Assembly (NCBI GenBank): GCA_964017185.1
Contig: OZ024882.1
Coordinates: 41,771,431 to 41,835,430, forward strand
From: Rugalucina vietnamica
Lineage: Eukaryota > Mollusca > Bivalvia > Lucinida > Lucinidae
DNA length: 64,000 nucleotides
Direction of reading: 5' to 3'
Below, in pieces: positions 11,328 through 25,324 of the stretch. A program made the translations under genes and the position numbers. Each line of letters starts with the position of its first letter. Positions within the stretch are counted from its first letter, which is position 1. The notes under the pieces were generated by a model. The model made no database searches and had not been told where the DNA came from. It was given only the letters and a program-made list of their open reading frames with translations.

Positions 11328-13041
11328 AGGCCCGCTCAGACCACAACGTATTAGCCAACGTATGAGCAGCGTATGAAAAAACACCCAGTACGTTATTGTA
11401 CGTTGTCATACGCTGTTCATTCTGTGCTAAAAATCCGGAAAATGCTCTCTCTGAACGTATGCAAAGCGTATGCTTAGCGGACGAAACGTATGGCTAACGT
11501 ATGAGTAGCTTATTCATAACGTATCCCTGGCGTATCATGACTTATAACAGCGTATAACAGCGTGCACTCAGCGTTAGCATAGCGTTCGTGACTTATAAGG
11601 AGCGTATGAACAACGTACGTCTGGCGTATTCCAAACGTATGCACAGCGTGCTTCTAACGAACTTGACGTTCTTCAAAAAAGGGAGTCAAACATATATCCA
11701 GTAAAAATGGAAAATAAATAAATAAATACTGAATAAATAAAAAAATAAATAAATGAATAAAACCAAAGTAATCTACACACCTGATTCTTCGGGTGCATTT
11801 TGTGGATTTTTTATATCGTTTCTCAGAAGAATCATTTCCTAATTAGGTAGAACTGAGTTTATGGGTCGCTTAACAAAAGTGACAAAATCATCAATAATGA
11901 CAAATAATTGACTGGAGCTGAAAACTTGCATGATATAACACATAAACTATACTTAATTGTGCAATAGATCATCGTATTCGATACATGTATTTTAGTGACT
12001 AAGCTTCCATGCACACCAAAATTGAAACAAACAAATTGGCACTGCCTGTATTCTTGTTTTACTTGAGTAGACCTAGTAGAAACATATATTATGATGTCAG
12101 GGTAACGTTTTTAAGATTCGCTTTTGTTTCTGTTTCAATCTTAACACTTCTCACAGCTAAGGAAGTCTCCCATATAACAATTTCTCAACAACTTTTCGTT
12201 TCTACAAAATGTAATCATTCGATATACATGTACTGAAAATAACCAGCATATTGTGGAATCTACCTGCTTAAATTTTCAGATACCTTTGATATTCGATTTT
12301 GTATTAAGCATATTTTGAAAAGGTGCCTTTAATATTCAACAAATCTTTGACACTTTATATGTCGATAATTTTATAAAGGGTCATCGAATATGAGCTTTGA
12401 AGGCATCCAGTTCTTACAAAAAATATTATTTGGACAAGCGATAATTCAACAGTGAATACAATTTATTGTGCAATTTGTTGTTGGCCGAGTATATTATTTT
12501 GATGCTTCCGTGTGGCTATTTAATCATGAACACAGTCCCTATTCCTTCCATTTTTATACATAAAATCCCGAACGCTGACCAATGCGCTACGCGTAAGATG
12601 TGCATACGCTGAGTACGTTCTTCGCAAGTTTAACATACGTTGCGTACGTTCCAAGCACGCTGCTCGTACGTTGGTAATGCGTTATGCATACGCTTCTCAC
12701 ACGCTAAACAAAAATCCAGGTGAGCTTTGGCGTACGACAACGTATGCGAACGTATGAGTAACATACAGGTAACGTTCATGAACTTATGCATAACGTATTC
12801 GTTGCGTACGCCTAACTTATGAGTAACGTATTATCGGTACGTCGCCATACGTTGGAAATTTTGTGCATGCACAAAATTTCTGGGCGTACACGACGTACGA
12901 CAACGTATGTCAGCGTATTGTAGCGTACCCCTAACTTATGCAAAACTTATGCCGAACGTATGCAACGTACACCAACGTATGGACGAAATATCTCATACGT
13001 CGGCATACGTTGGCGCTATACGCTGTGGTGTGAGCACCCCT
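11328..13041. mobile_element. Motif-array TIR element C1 (TTA target duplication)
   Basis: The left end AGGCCCGCTCAGACCACAAC pairs with the reversed right end AGGGGTGCTCACACCACAGC. TTA flanks both sides (11325-11327 and 13042-13044). The arrays of AACGTATG-like motifs occupy 11340-11650 and 12580-13035. The centre is AT-rich with an AAAT microsatellite (11709-11761). No coding sequence was recognised. Confidence 0.72.
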
Positions 13042-13044
13042 TTA

Positions 13045-14038
13045 ATGGGAGTTGACCATGCATTGGGCAGACATGACGCCAAGGCATGACAAAATCTCCA
13101 ATTTCATTCCTAGAAATATGTTATTCAATCAATCAATCCAACAATCAATCAATCAAGTATTCATTTATAGGCTCTTAGATTACCAATATTTTATAACACG
13201 GGGAGACATTTCTTGCCTAACGCGAGATAGATTTGTACACCATACACTGAAATACAAACGTGTTTATGATGGGGATGTCTCAAAATAAAATTCCAATCTT
13301 CTATACACGTGCATCCGTTTTTATTTGTTGATCAGGCCGACGCTAACCAGGAGCTGCACAGTCAAGTCTAATAGCTGGTCCAATTAATCGACTTAGCGAT
13401 CACACCAATGCTGATCTGTGCACTGACGGAAAAAAGCAGGTTATCTCATGACATTTCTTGTCTATTCGTCCATAGTTTTGTACATCGTATTCTTATAAAT
13501 GGCCGCGACCTTTCTTTTGTCAGGTTGCATTAAGTACTTTTAAGACGTACACGGACAACAGCTATGCCATGTAAGTTAGCCGCACTGTTCTCGGACAAGC
13601 CTTCCGGAACCAACCGGTGCTCTGTAAGCGGCGGTTCTGTTCCGGCATGACAAAACTGTTAACAGGGATATTAAACCACAATTATACAAAACGATGACAG
13701 AAAAAAAAATCAACGGATGACGGAGAATATCCGTTACATAGAAATGTTCTTATGAATACATGCTTCATGAAAGAAATGTGCTGAACGTGGGCATCACTCT
13801 CGAGCTTGCTTCAATACGAGCCAGACATACGGCCGATCTCGCAACCGAACTCGGTTTTGGACTTAAATCATTTAACTCCAAAACCGGGCGCGGTAGCTTG
13901 AACGGTGCATAAACACAAAGAATTATTACACTGGGCGCGGATAATTGCCGAGCTGAATACTTTTTGGAGTGTTTTAAACGCGTGCACGGTGGAAAGGCAA
14001 CATTTTTTTTTTATTTTAGCTCTCTCTGGACCTTCCAT
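13045..14038. other. No gene seen
   Basis: Contains a short AATC microsatellite near 13127-13155 and otherwise unremarkable non-coding sequence. Confidence 0.4.
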
Positions 14039-14041
14039 TTA

Positions 14042-14335
14042 AGGGATGCTCACACAACAGCGTATAGCGCCAACGTATGCCGACGTATGAAATATTTTGT
14101 CCATACGTTGGTGTATGTTTCATACGTTCGGCATAAGTTTTGCATAACTTACGGGTACGCTACAATACTCTGACATACGTTGTCATACGTCGTGAACGCC
14201 CAGAATTTTGTGCGTGCACAAAATTTCCAACGTATGCCGACGTACTGACTATACATTACTTATAAGTTAGGCGTACGCAACGAATACGTTATGCACAAGT
14301 TCATGAACGTTACCTGTAAGTAACTCATACGTTTC
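14042..14335. mobile_element. Truncated motif-array element C copy
   Basis: It begins AGGGATGCTCACACAACAGC directly after TTA and matches the right part of C1 in reverse, including the repeated CCAACGTATGCCGACGTATG. It stops abruptly where GC-richer array D begins, so it is truncated or interrupted. Confidence 0.68.
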
Positions 14336-15332
14336 TACGGAGTTTTAGCCGGTGATTCGGCCGTAAAATTTTCACTGTGCTTGCGCGGCGCTTTTGGCGT
14401 GTTTCCACGGCGTTCGCACCGCGCTTCCACGGCGTTCTGGCACTGCGCTGACGGATTATAGGCAAAATGGAAACGAAGTATCTGTCATTTGTACGTTTTG
14501 CTTTCAAGAATATCCTCTAATCTTAGCCCTGGCATCAGTCTATGAAAATGACTATGCTGAAAACATCTGACTGCCTCCAACCATGGCCAGACCCAAAGCA
14601 TTCTTTGCTCCCTGCTCTGTGTCTTTACAGAACTAAACTATGCTGACAGCATCAACAGCAATTTTTATCTGTTGCGCCTACATATAAGTAATAATCCAGG
14701 TTGATGTTCTATAGGCATTGTGAAAGAAATCCTTATACATGTATGTGCATCCGATTTAAATAGTGTTTTGTTTGCTTTTGTCATTTTTAAAATTTGCATA
14801 TCTTTTCATCTAACGCCATTGGATGCGGTAAGTGAAAGCTCCACGCGAGCGCAATAAACGCCGTGACAGCGCCCAGCAGACGCCACAGGAAAACAGTAAA
14901 ATAAATGACACGCCGTGAAAGCGCCAAATCGACGCGGTGTAGACGCAGTGACATCGTGATGGACGCCGTGCCATCTCTGTTCATACGCCATAGGCTACCA
15001 CGGCGTTTGCACTATGATCTCATTGCGTGCCTGCGGAGCTCATGGTGCGTTGACGAAGTTGTCACCGGATTGCCATGGCGTCCTCAGGGCAAAAATGACA
15101 AAAGCAAACAAAACATACGGCGCCCTTATTATAACGCAAAGCGACGGCATTTGTTTTGAGTAAGTCCAAACGAAACGTCGACCCTTGGCGATCTAGGATT
15201 TCCCACGGCGTTAGCTGGCGATGCCACCGCGTTGCTACGGCGTTGGTGGCGTTCGTACCGCGCTCACCTCGGCGTTCTGCATTTTTCTAGAATGCCGTGA
15301 TAGCGCCGCCCTGGTGTGACAGGATTTCAGGG
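14336..15332. mobile_element. Motif-array block D (CACGGCGTT family)
   Basis: Two arrays of degenerate CACGGCGTT/ACGCCGTG units (14336-14470 and 14815-15325) flank a motif-free middle. The right end reversed reads CCTGTCACACCAGGGCGGCG, which recalls the CTGTCACAC of elements B. No matching left terminus or target duplication was found. Confidence 0.55.
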
Positions 15333-15347
15333 TAAGGATAATTGAGG

Positions 15348-15740
15348 ACATGATCTTGGCTGTACGCCGTGGTCGTAAAGCAAGAAAACAAACAATCAAA
15401 CAAACGAACCGTGCGCACATTTATTTTACAAATGAATAGTTGGATAAACGCAAGTGTTCTAAAATGCGTCAATGCAATGAAATATCTTGAGATAATCCCT
15501 GACTTTTTGACAATGTATGGTGTATTTACATCTCAGAGTACATCTCAGGTTAGGCAAGAAATGTCTAATACGACTAATATAGATCGTATACTGTAGCATA
15601 CAAACAAAGCTGTAAAACAATACAATTATAAAAATCTCATGAAAAGGAGGCAAATATTTTCCCGCAAAATTTTTGAATTCTTTGTACATGTATTTCATTA
15701 TGATTGCTCAAAATCATTGTAAAATGACACAAAAGACTAA
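15348..15740 (+). repeat. First unit of a ~500-bp direct duplication (interrupted)
   Basis: Almost identical to 20169-20557. The rest of this unit lies at 20051-20170, on the far side of the foldback element inserted after GACTAA. The uninterrupted second unit joins the same two parts as GACTAACCTGAG. Confidence 0.8.
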
Positions 15741-18700
15741 TAGTCCCTTAGATGAAACCAACTATGTGGGCTATTTACTGAGTTCGCTACACCCCCCGAG
15801 GTACCAAGGTTCCTATACATCATTTTAAAGCTTGAAACATGCTGAACACGATGCACAATGTTGTCAAGCTGTAAACCTGTGCAGGTTCCGTGTAAACACG
15901 CAAATGCAGGGAAGGGGTGCGAGAAAATATAAAGGACGTAAATTCCATAGGTTGAACGAAAATCGTCTTCAAACAATGTTCTTTTGGATGTATAAACTCA
16001 AATTTACCAAAAATGTTATGATAATGGTTAGATAATACACAAGAACCCCATTTAAATCGATTTATTTCAGAAACCATGACAAAATACTTTAATTTGTATT
16101 TGGTGGGTGGGGTAACTTGTGCACAATAAAATATGATTTTTAATTTGTCATTTTTTTTCTTGTTAACGCATGGAAACAGCCTATTGGTTCATTAAATCTT
16201 ATTTCTACACTGACCAACTTCTCCCTCCAGCGTTTATACACAAGTCTTGTTGGTATGCATATATACCTCCTTATATTGTAGATCCGGTATTTACATGTAA
16301 GTATTGGGGCTATGTTTGAATTAAATTCGGTATATTGTTTTGGCTGCTGGATTGAACTTTGTTTTTAAACGTTTAACTTAATTAACTTATTTATTTATTT
16401 ATTTACTTGTTGCCATCTGTCTTCTTAAATGCATTTGTCGGAAACTCTGTCAGTATAGTTATGAACTGCTTCATTGATTTGTTATTCTTATAAAAAAAAA
16501 AAAATGGAGTTTAGTGGTCTATGATAAGCAACCACAGAGATACGATCATTTTTGGTAGGTATATTACCATCATCGAGAATTGTGTTGATGGTTGCCTTGG
16601 AAATTATGCATTTTTACATAGTGCAGCTTATGTTTGAGGACAAATCTATTTTGCATTACATGGACAATGAACAATTTGATAGCCACGAAAAAAAACTGTC
16701 CCGGTGTGCAGGGAAGGTTAAATGAGCACCTGCGTTATTAGGTATTATAGAAGTCTATGGTATATGTATTCAATTTACATATTCATGAATTTAGTTAAAT
16801 CATTATATTATAAAAATCATTTATAATTAATTTCAGGCCCAGCCTATCATAGTGACACATCGTATTACACCAGTAATATCATTGACAAAGTTATTGATGT
16901 TATGGGCCTAAATGGATATTTTCTTATTTTCATAATGGTGAAAATTTATTTAAAAATTGAAAAATACAGAAAAAACCAAAGGAAAGGCTATTTCCATTGA
17001 AGGGTTTCGGGTGGGTAATAAGACATATACCTAGCACAAGTTTTATGGCTGCCAGATTGGTAGAGGGACCGCCTAAATGCAAACATATACTGTCCTCAAC
17101 AGTGAAAACATTTGCACGATGCAAAATTGAATACTTTCCACAGTCACTCGCAATGTGATTCTAAAGAATAGAATGTACCTACAAATTACTCATATCCCAA
17201 GCAACAACATGCTCCAGAATACTATTATTGGTACAATAGCAATTTTACATTCATACCTAATATTTGATATAATTTAATTGCAAATTCATGAGAATTTATA
17301 AAACATAAGAAATCAGAAAAAATATTGCCAACAATAGAGGTTTTACTTACAAAATCACTTGTTCCTGAGCTGTTAATAGACCCGGGGATGCTAAAAGTTG
17401 ATTCAAATGAATACTATGTCTTAAAGCACTTTTGCCTTCAAGTCAGACATATGCATATCTTGTTTTCAGTTTCATGAATGTTAATCAAGGTTGAGAAATT
17501 TGAGAAGAATTTAGAAACAACAGTTTCTCTTACAAAGCAACTTATATCTGGGAAAAAAAATTCTAAAAGGCTTATATCTGGGCAAGGAAAGATTCTAAAA
17601 GGCTGAAAATGGTATCAATAGTATGCTTGGGTTTAATTGTATCACCTTACGCTATAATATATACGTCATTTGTTTTCAGTGTCATGAATATTTATAAAAA
17701 AAAAGTATAGAAACTGGAGAACAAATGCGGAAGAATGTGGTGTAGCTATAAAACCGCATGTATCTTGGCCAATGATGGCCCTAGAGGAGCGGAATTAGTA
17801 TTAAAGGAATGCTAGGACAATTCAATATAGCCATGGTATCTGATAGAACTGTCTCTTTTTTATGAATATTTATAAGAACCTTGAAAAAATCACACAAACA
17901 ATGAAGGGGGTATACTAACAAGAACACTCCGATTTCAACTGCCGATAGCATTAGAGGGCTGAAATGGCGCAAAACGTACTAGGAGCATGCATTATTGTCC
18001 ATTTGTCTGATAAAAGAAACCATGCTAGATAAAGTTATGTGATCATTGCATATAATTTCAAAATGTTTGGGTATAAATAGAAAATATGATATTATCCTTC
18101 GTCAGAATAACACGTATCTTGGTTGATAATTCATAAACTGTGTATATTTGATCACATGGTAATGAAACATTGTCATAGCAATTATTTGATTCCAATTTTA
18201 GCTCTTTGAGTATATTGGTAGTTATGTGATACATGATTTTATTGGTATATCCACTTCATTTTATCATGATTCGTCTGTTATTTCTAAGATTTTTATAAAT
18301 AATTGTGAAACATAGAATCAAATTTTTTACAGCATTGTCATTGTACATTTTCCTAGCATTCATTTGATAGCACTTTAAACTGTCTAGGATTATGGGTAGC
18401 CAAGATAACACATGTGGTTTTATAGGTATACCATTTTAATTCTTTCACATTTTTCTCAAATTTCTTAACATTTTATTCATGTATCGAAGAACCCAATGAC
18501 ATACATGGTGATACATGTATTATATTGCCCTTGCAAGCTCTTGATACCATTTTAAGCATTTATCAGCATTTCTCTGACTAGATACACAAGTTATTTTGTA
18601 GGTAAAACATTTAACTTACTCGTTTTTCTCAAATTACTATAGTTCTCATTAGTATCCATGAACTGAAAATCTGAGGCTTCTCATACCAGATTTGAAGGCA

Positions 18701-19354
18701 TTAGCGCATTGGCATAGGATACATTTGATGACTCTTTCAGCATCCTTGGTCTATAAACAGCTCAGGAACAAGTGTTTGTGTAAATTTTTGGCAAGATGAT
18801 TATTTTTAATATAAATTTTCATGAATCTACAAATTAAATGATTTTTAAAAATGTAAGGCATTAATGTAAAATTGCTATGTCCTTGAAGCAAGTTAAAAAC
18901 ATGTCATTTTGTATGTACCCCTAATTTTCCGCTACTCTTTTCCGATTTCGTATAATAATTCATTAAGTATAAGCCTGCTGTCCCTTTTGGGATATATGCA
19001 AACAGTAAAGCCCCAAATGTACGACGCAATATGTGGGGCTTTTCTGTTTGCTTAAAGGAATTTCATTGAAAATGAAAACTAAATAACTGCTGATGCCCCT
19101 GAAATTGTAAATGAGCTCACCAAAATGATAGTGGTGGGAAAGTCCATTTCTCAAAACATGGGTTAATATTCATGAATATGCAAATTCAATTATTTAAATA
19201 TTGGGATTTATTGGTAAAATAGGAACGGTATCGAAAAGTTGTTTTTTAGTCACTGAGGTTGTCAGACGATTCCATTCATAATTGCATTGATTCATCTGTT
19301 AATTACATGTACTCTGTTATAGGTATTGAATATACATGCAATTGTGTTCATTTG

Positions 19355-19390
<36 letters not shown>

Positions 19391-20047
19391 GACTAGAATG
19401 CTATTTTTTATTATATGCATAATGAAAGGCCATATAAATGAAGTATAATAAATGCATAAATTGTTTTAAATAGTTTAGCCATTTTTGTATAATTTTCGAT
19501 TTTTACCCCAAAACCAATATGGTTCAAGGGGTGGTACCCCTATGTCAACCTTGAAACATAACAACTGATTGTCATATACTTTTGTTAGTGCTGTCATGCG
19601 TCTTCAAATGTTTTAAGAGTCATTAAAACCATCAGCAAGTGACATACATAATACAAAGAAACACTATACGATCAAGTTTTGATATTTGGTGCAAAAGTAG
19701 ATTTTGTCATACCTTGGCTATACAAACTTGTGTTTGCAAACTTCCTGCAGAGATAACCACCCTTCTAATACTTTAAGAGTCATTAGACCTATCATTAGAG
19801 CTATCAGTAACTTACAGACATGAAACAGGGAACCACTACGATCGCGATTTCATATTTGGTGGAAAAAATAGATTTTGTCATACCCTGGCCACAAAATCGT
19901 GTTTACAAACTTTCTGCACAGATTGCCAGACTGACAACATTGTGCATTGAATTCAGCATAAAAATATCTACAATGTGGTATATAGCAACCTTGGTACCTC
20001 TGCGGGTGCAGCGAATTTTATTTTTACCTGGGTCATCTAAGGGACTA
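15741..20047. mobile_element. 4.3-kb foldback TIR element (TAA target duplication)
   Basis: It starts TAGTCCCTTAGATG and ends with the complement. The homologous ends continue inward for about 140 bp, then diverge. Further inverted matches link about 17340-17400 with about 18730-18800, and about 17690-17760 with about 18410-18490. The whole element is therefore a diverged long palindrome. TAA lies at 15738-15740 and 20048-20050. The intact second repeat unit at 20557 shows the empty site with one TAA. No transposase-like frame is present. A TTATTA microsatellite lies at about 19357-19391, and a small hairpin repeat at 18960-19060 is shared with 25620-25760. Confidence 0.82.
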
Positions 20048-20050
20048 TAA

Positions 20051-20672
20051 CCTGAGACAAAATCTACATGATCAAGTAAAATGTTTCGAAAAGTACCTAT
20101 TTTCATGATCATGGATTATCTACTTGCCAATGCAAAATCCCTATTCCAGCAAAAAAAATGCCACTTAAACATGATCTTGGCTGTACGCCGTGGTCGTAAA
20201 GCAAGAAAACAAACAATCAAACAAACGAACCGTGCGCGCATTTATTTTACAAATGAATAGTTGGATAAACGCAAGTGTTCTAAAATGCGTCAATGCAATG
20301 AAATATCTTGAGATACTCCCTGACTTTTTGACAATGTATGGTGTATTTACATCTCAGAGTACATCTCAGGTTAGGCAAGAAATGTCTAATACGACTAATA
20401 TAGATCGTATACTGTAGCATACAAACAAAGCTGTAAAACAATACAATTATAAAAATCTCATGAAAAGGAGGCAAATATTTTCTCGCAAAATTTTTGAATT
20501 CTTTGTATTTCATTATGATTGCTCAAAATCATTGTAAAATGACACAAAAGACTAACCTGAGACACAATCTACATGATCAAGTAAAATGTTTCGAAAAGTT
20601 CCTATTTTCATGATCATGGATTATCTACTTGCCAATGCAAAATCCCAGCAAAAAAATGCCACTTAAACTGTA
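20051..20672 (+). repeat. End of first unit and complete second unit of the ~500-bp duplication
   Basis: 20051-20170 completes the first unit. 20171-20672 is the second, uninterrupted unit. The two differ by few substitutions, so the duplication is young. Confidence 0.75.
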
Positions 20673-21235
20673 TCTTCTGACCGATTTTCAAAACATTTTG
20701 CAACTTATTCCGACATATAATATAATATTACTGTACATACGCGTCCCTTGACACATAAAATAAAAACAATTTAATTTGCGCATGTCGAAATCTTTGTAAA
20801 CGGATATGACATATCTTGCACCCTCAGGACAATTTCTCATATTTCTCATAGTTTTCAGTTTCATATGTTACAGGGGCATGGCGACAGCGTCCAACTCCGC
20901 AGCGAAAGGCCGGTGTTCTTACCATCCCAGTTGGCACGTGAAGTCAACATACATGTAAATAACGCTGAATGACGTAACATCTACGTTCACATGTACATAT
21001 ATAGCGCTTTCAGTTAAATATACAAGATGTATTAAAAATAATGAAGTCGTTAATTTCACTTTTCTGTCGAGCTAATACAGTTCGGCGTGATTCATGCAAG
21101 GACATAATTATTAGTAAGTTATTGTGGCCTAAGCATACATGTGATGAGTGCTTAAGACCAAGATAAGATCTGTTTATATGACTTACACAATCACAAAACT
21201 TAAAATGCCATTAAAGGAAGTAATAAAAGATGTTT
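20673..21235. other. No gene seen
   Basis: AT-rich non-coding sequence; nothing recognised. Confidence 0.4.
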
Positions 21236-21375
21236 CGAAAATTATCGCGCAACCGCCCATTAGGCTGTTTTGCATACAGGCAGGCTAATTAGATACTGTC
21301 TGACCTTTTCATTACTGGTTACCCGCTCAGACGGTCTGAGCCTGCCCGGGAAAAGTGGTTCAAGATCAATCGTCT
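21236..21375. repeat. Fragment of a repeat also found in the 4.6-kb TTAA elements
   Basis: The segment around GGTTACCCGCTCAGACGG and GAGCCTGCCCGGGAAAAG matches the repeat at 41100-41170 and its inverted relative at 38375-38450. Confidence 0.6.
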
Positions 21376-21400
21376 TTACATACATGTACATGTATATGCC

Positions 21401-24400
21401 TTAATTGTTCAGCGCGTAACGATATTCGTATGTAGGGTAGAAGTCCCATAAAATGGCGAAAGCGTCTCGAAATGACTTGTTCTTATATATATAATATTTT
21501 GCAAGAATAGTTAAGTAATTTATTAATGAACACTTTGAAAAACTTGAAAACAATATGTTTTTATCATTTATTTCCAGAGTTGTGTTTATTTTATCCGTTA
21601 ACCATCTTTTGAAATTTTCCCAAAATTCTTTAACTAAGTCGCATCTTGCAAATAAGTGCAAGATACTTTCACTTTCTTTATGACAATATGAACAAAGATC
21701 GGTTTCTTTCTTTTTTATTTTTGATAGAAATGAATTTGTTACCAATATTCTATGATTGATTTTGAATTGAAAGTCTCTCAATTTTATTTCCTTGACATAT
21801 TTAAGATTCCTATTATAAACTTTCATTTCTTCGCTTGTAATGTCGCCTAGTTCCTTAGTCCATTTATTTGTTAATAGTAATTGGTTTACTGAAACTATTT
21901 TATCATAAATTGATCTACAACCTTTCTTGTCTTTCAAAATAAATTTAATATAAGGGTTTATTTGAACATTATACTTCAAATTTATACAAATATCAGTATT
22001 GGCATTAATTTTTTCTTGCCATGCTCTAGGTATTTTCCTTATAACTGCCTCGTAATCCAAAAATGTTCCCCTTATTTTATATATTTCTTTTAATCCTTCA
22101 AATGTATTTATGTTGCCATTACTATCAATAAGGTCATTAACAGTTCTTATACCTTTATTAAACCAATGTTTATAGAGAAAATTGTCCGTATTTGATAAGT
22201 GAGAATTGCACCATATGGGAGAACTAAGGATATCATTTAGGTCTTGAATTTTGAAGGAAGAGTAATATTTATACAAACTTTCCAAAACATCTTTCCAGAA
22301 AGGGTTATTTAAGTCCTTACTAAGAGATCTAAAGTATTTATCCCCTAGGCTACAAAGATTATTAAAATTTATATTTGATACAGTACTCCAATTATTGTTA
22401 TTAGAATTTGTAATTATGCGTCTTAACCATGTAACCTTTAAAGATGTTATAAAAGCTTTAACATTTGTCATTCTCAAACCTCCGGCTTCAATATTTTTTA
22501 CAATTTGCATTATACTTATTCTATCAGGACCTTTTTTCCATAAGAATTCAAATAACATTTTTTCTAAAGATTTAACTAAGGAACCTGGTGGGTTTGGTAA
22601 TGCTAAAAACAAATAGGCAAATTTAGACAACATTAATGACTTAATAATGGTAACTCTTCCAATTAAAGTTAATTTTCTTCTGGACCAAGTCTTAATCATA
22701 CTATTGATTTTCTCTAAAATAATGTCCGAGTTCTGGTTCCATATATCAAATACTTCTGCAGTAAAAACCACCCCTAAAATCTTTATAGGTTTTTGTTCCC
22801 AATCTAAATTAAAATTTTTGCACATTGTTTTTGATGATTTACACATAGATCCTATCCATACAGCTCTTGTTTTTTCTAGGTTAACATTTAAGCCTGACAA
22901 ATAATAATAATATTTTTTCAATATAGATAAAGCACTATGTAATGAAAGTTCTGACCCGTCTAAAAATAACTGAGTATCATCAGCATATTGACTTAATTTG
23001 TATTCCTTAATATTTTAATACCTTTTACATTTTCATCGTTCCTAATCATTAAACCCAGTATCTCTACACAGAGGATAAAAATATACGGAGAGATTGGATC
23101 ACCTTGTCTGCACCCTCTTTCTAAATAAAAACATTCCGATATAAACCCATTTTGTATGATACATGATTCAACATTTGTTTGAAAAAGTTTGATCCATTTT
23201 TTAAAAGAAGGTCCAAAATTGTAATAGTCTAATACTTTATGTATAAATTTCCAAGAAATAGAATCGAACGCCTGTTTAAAATCTATAGATAATAATAAAC
23301 CTGGCATATTATGTTGTTTTGTTTCAAATAAAATATCATATATTAATCTTATGTTTTCACCAATGTATCTACCAGAAATAAAGCCTTTTTGGTCTTGATA
23401 AATTATATTATTAAGTACATTATTCAATCTGTTAGCTATAGCTGATGACATAATTTTATATATAACATTTAGGAGAGAAATTGGTCTCCAGTTCTTTAAG
23501 AGGTGTCTCGGTTTATTTGGCTTAGGCAGGCAAGTTACAATTCCTTGTTTTTGTGTTACTGATAATAATCCATTTTCATATGCATAATTAATCGATCTTA
23601 AAATATAAACCCCCAAATCCCGCCAGAAAAATTTAAAAAATTCAACGGTAAAACCATCATTGCCTGGACTTTTTGAATTTTTTATAGATTTCAATGCTTC
23701 TGCCAATTCTTTATATGTTAATTCACCTTCAAGTTCATCAGATTCCTTTGGACTTAACTGTTTTGGATTGGTTCCAAGTATTGCTTCAATAGGGGTATCA
23801 TCAATTTCAATTTCTTCTTTATATAAGTTTTTATAATAATTTTTCTGTACTTCTAGTATATCCTTTGTTTCATAAACCTCTTCCCCATTTTCATCTATTA
23901 AATATTGAATTACTTTTTCTTGGTAGTTTCTATTTTCTAGATTTAAGAAATATTTTGTAGGTTTCTCTCCAAGCTCTTCGTATCTACATCTTGACCTAAG
24001 CATTACTCCTTCTATTTTCTTTTGTCTAATTTCTCTTAGTGCTTCATGTTCTTCTTGTAATAATAATATTTCCTCATTTGAAATTTCATTTATATTTGTT
24101 TGGATCTTTTCTTCCAAATGTTTAATATCTTTTTCTAGTTTTACTTCTTTCTCTTCACTTATTTTCTTTTTATATGAACTATATTTAATTGTTTTCCCCC
24201 GTATTACTAAAAGGATTGTCTCTAAAAGTAATTGATCAATAATAAAAAATTTCGTTTAATATCGTTTTCAATTTTTTCGTTGTTTGTTTCAGTGTAATTA
24301 TTATCATACGTGCCATTATTAATTGAAGTACTATCGGGATATTCCTTAAGGCTGTACCTATCTATATTTTCTTTAATTATGTTGTGTATTTTTTTTACAT

Positions 24401-24667
24401 ATTCCTGATCTTTCAGTAGTGAATTATTAAAACCAGTAACCATGGCCTTTCTCATTATCAGAATTTATTTGCAGTTTCAAAAGTACACCTGAATGGTCAG
24501 TTCGATAGCCGGGAACTATTTCACAATCATGTAGAAAAAAAACATATCTGGACTGATCAAAAAGTAATCTAAGCGAGCTTGTTTCTTCTCAGGATTTAAT
24601 CTTTTCCAAGTAAAACCTCTTTTTTCTTCATTCATTATTCTCCAGGCATCAATGTAATCCATTTGTA
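21401..24667 (-). pseudogene. Degraded 5'-truncated LINE of the L1/Tx1 type
   Basis: Read on the minus strand. It opens inside the endonuclease C-terminus (KQARLDYFLI, then PGYRTDHSGVLL). A linker and a reverse transcriptase follow, with NWRPISLLN, GRYIGENIRLIYDI, SIDFKQAFDSISW, RGCRQGDPISP and QYADDTQLFL. The C-terminal part has a CYSCHKE-like cysteine motif written CSYCHKESESILHLFARC. The frame is broken in at least four places: a T-run near 24540, near 24455, near 24222, and just before YADD near 23000. Most of the endonuclease and all of ORF1 are missing. The family normally copies itself through a nicked-target-primed RT step; this copy cannot encode its own enzyme. It ends shortly after the stop at 21401. 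Confidence 0.85.
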
Positions 24668-25324
24668 GCGGATTTTAAGTCTTGTATGTGTAGTGAACAT
24701 ACTTGATAACAAGTATAAGCTTTAACAAAAAGCTTGGTCTACGCTTCGCATATTTAAACTGGAATGTCAAAGAATCTGACCGTACTCCCATTTCATCGTG
24801 GTGCATTTGACTGAACAGAAATAAAACGCTGTGCAGTGAAAGCATTCATACCTGACAATCGACCGTCACGATACTGTCGGTTCATTTCATTCCGTTGTGG
24901 CTTGGATAGAATGTAATTGGCTACACGGCAGGTGGGGCGCGGTCAAAGCTTTCATACCTGACCAATAGCGTCACAATACCGTCGGTTCATTTCATTCCGT
25001 TGTTGCCTAGATAGAACGCAGTCATGCACCAGTTCCACGAATTAAACAATTTGCCCCATTTGTACCTACTGCACAATTGGTACAAATGTTACCAACCAAA
25101 GGGAGGTTTGCATGGGTGTTTGGGGGTGTTTACACGGTCCTTGGCGAAACGACCCGGAATCCTACTAACACGATGGTCAAGCCACTAGACTCAAACGTGC
25201 AGTTGCAGTTGTAGAGAGGTGTATGAGTTGTCTTGTAAGTAGGTCAATCTCAAACCTTAGAGTAGTCTACGCGCTGGCGCGTAGACAAAAAAGGGGCACA
25301 TTTATGTCCTCAGAGTGTGACATT
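24668..25324. repeat. Two-unit tandem duplication, no gene
   Basis: Two diverged units (about 24838-24913 and 24954-25022) share TCATACCTGACCAA-like sequence and GTCGGTTCATTTCATTCCG. A short hairpin TCTACGCGCTGGCGCGTAGA lies at 25267-25288. No gene was recognised. Confidence 0.5.
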
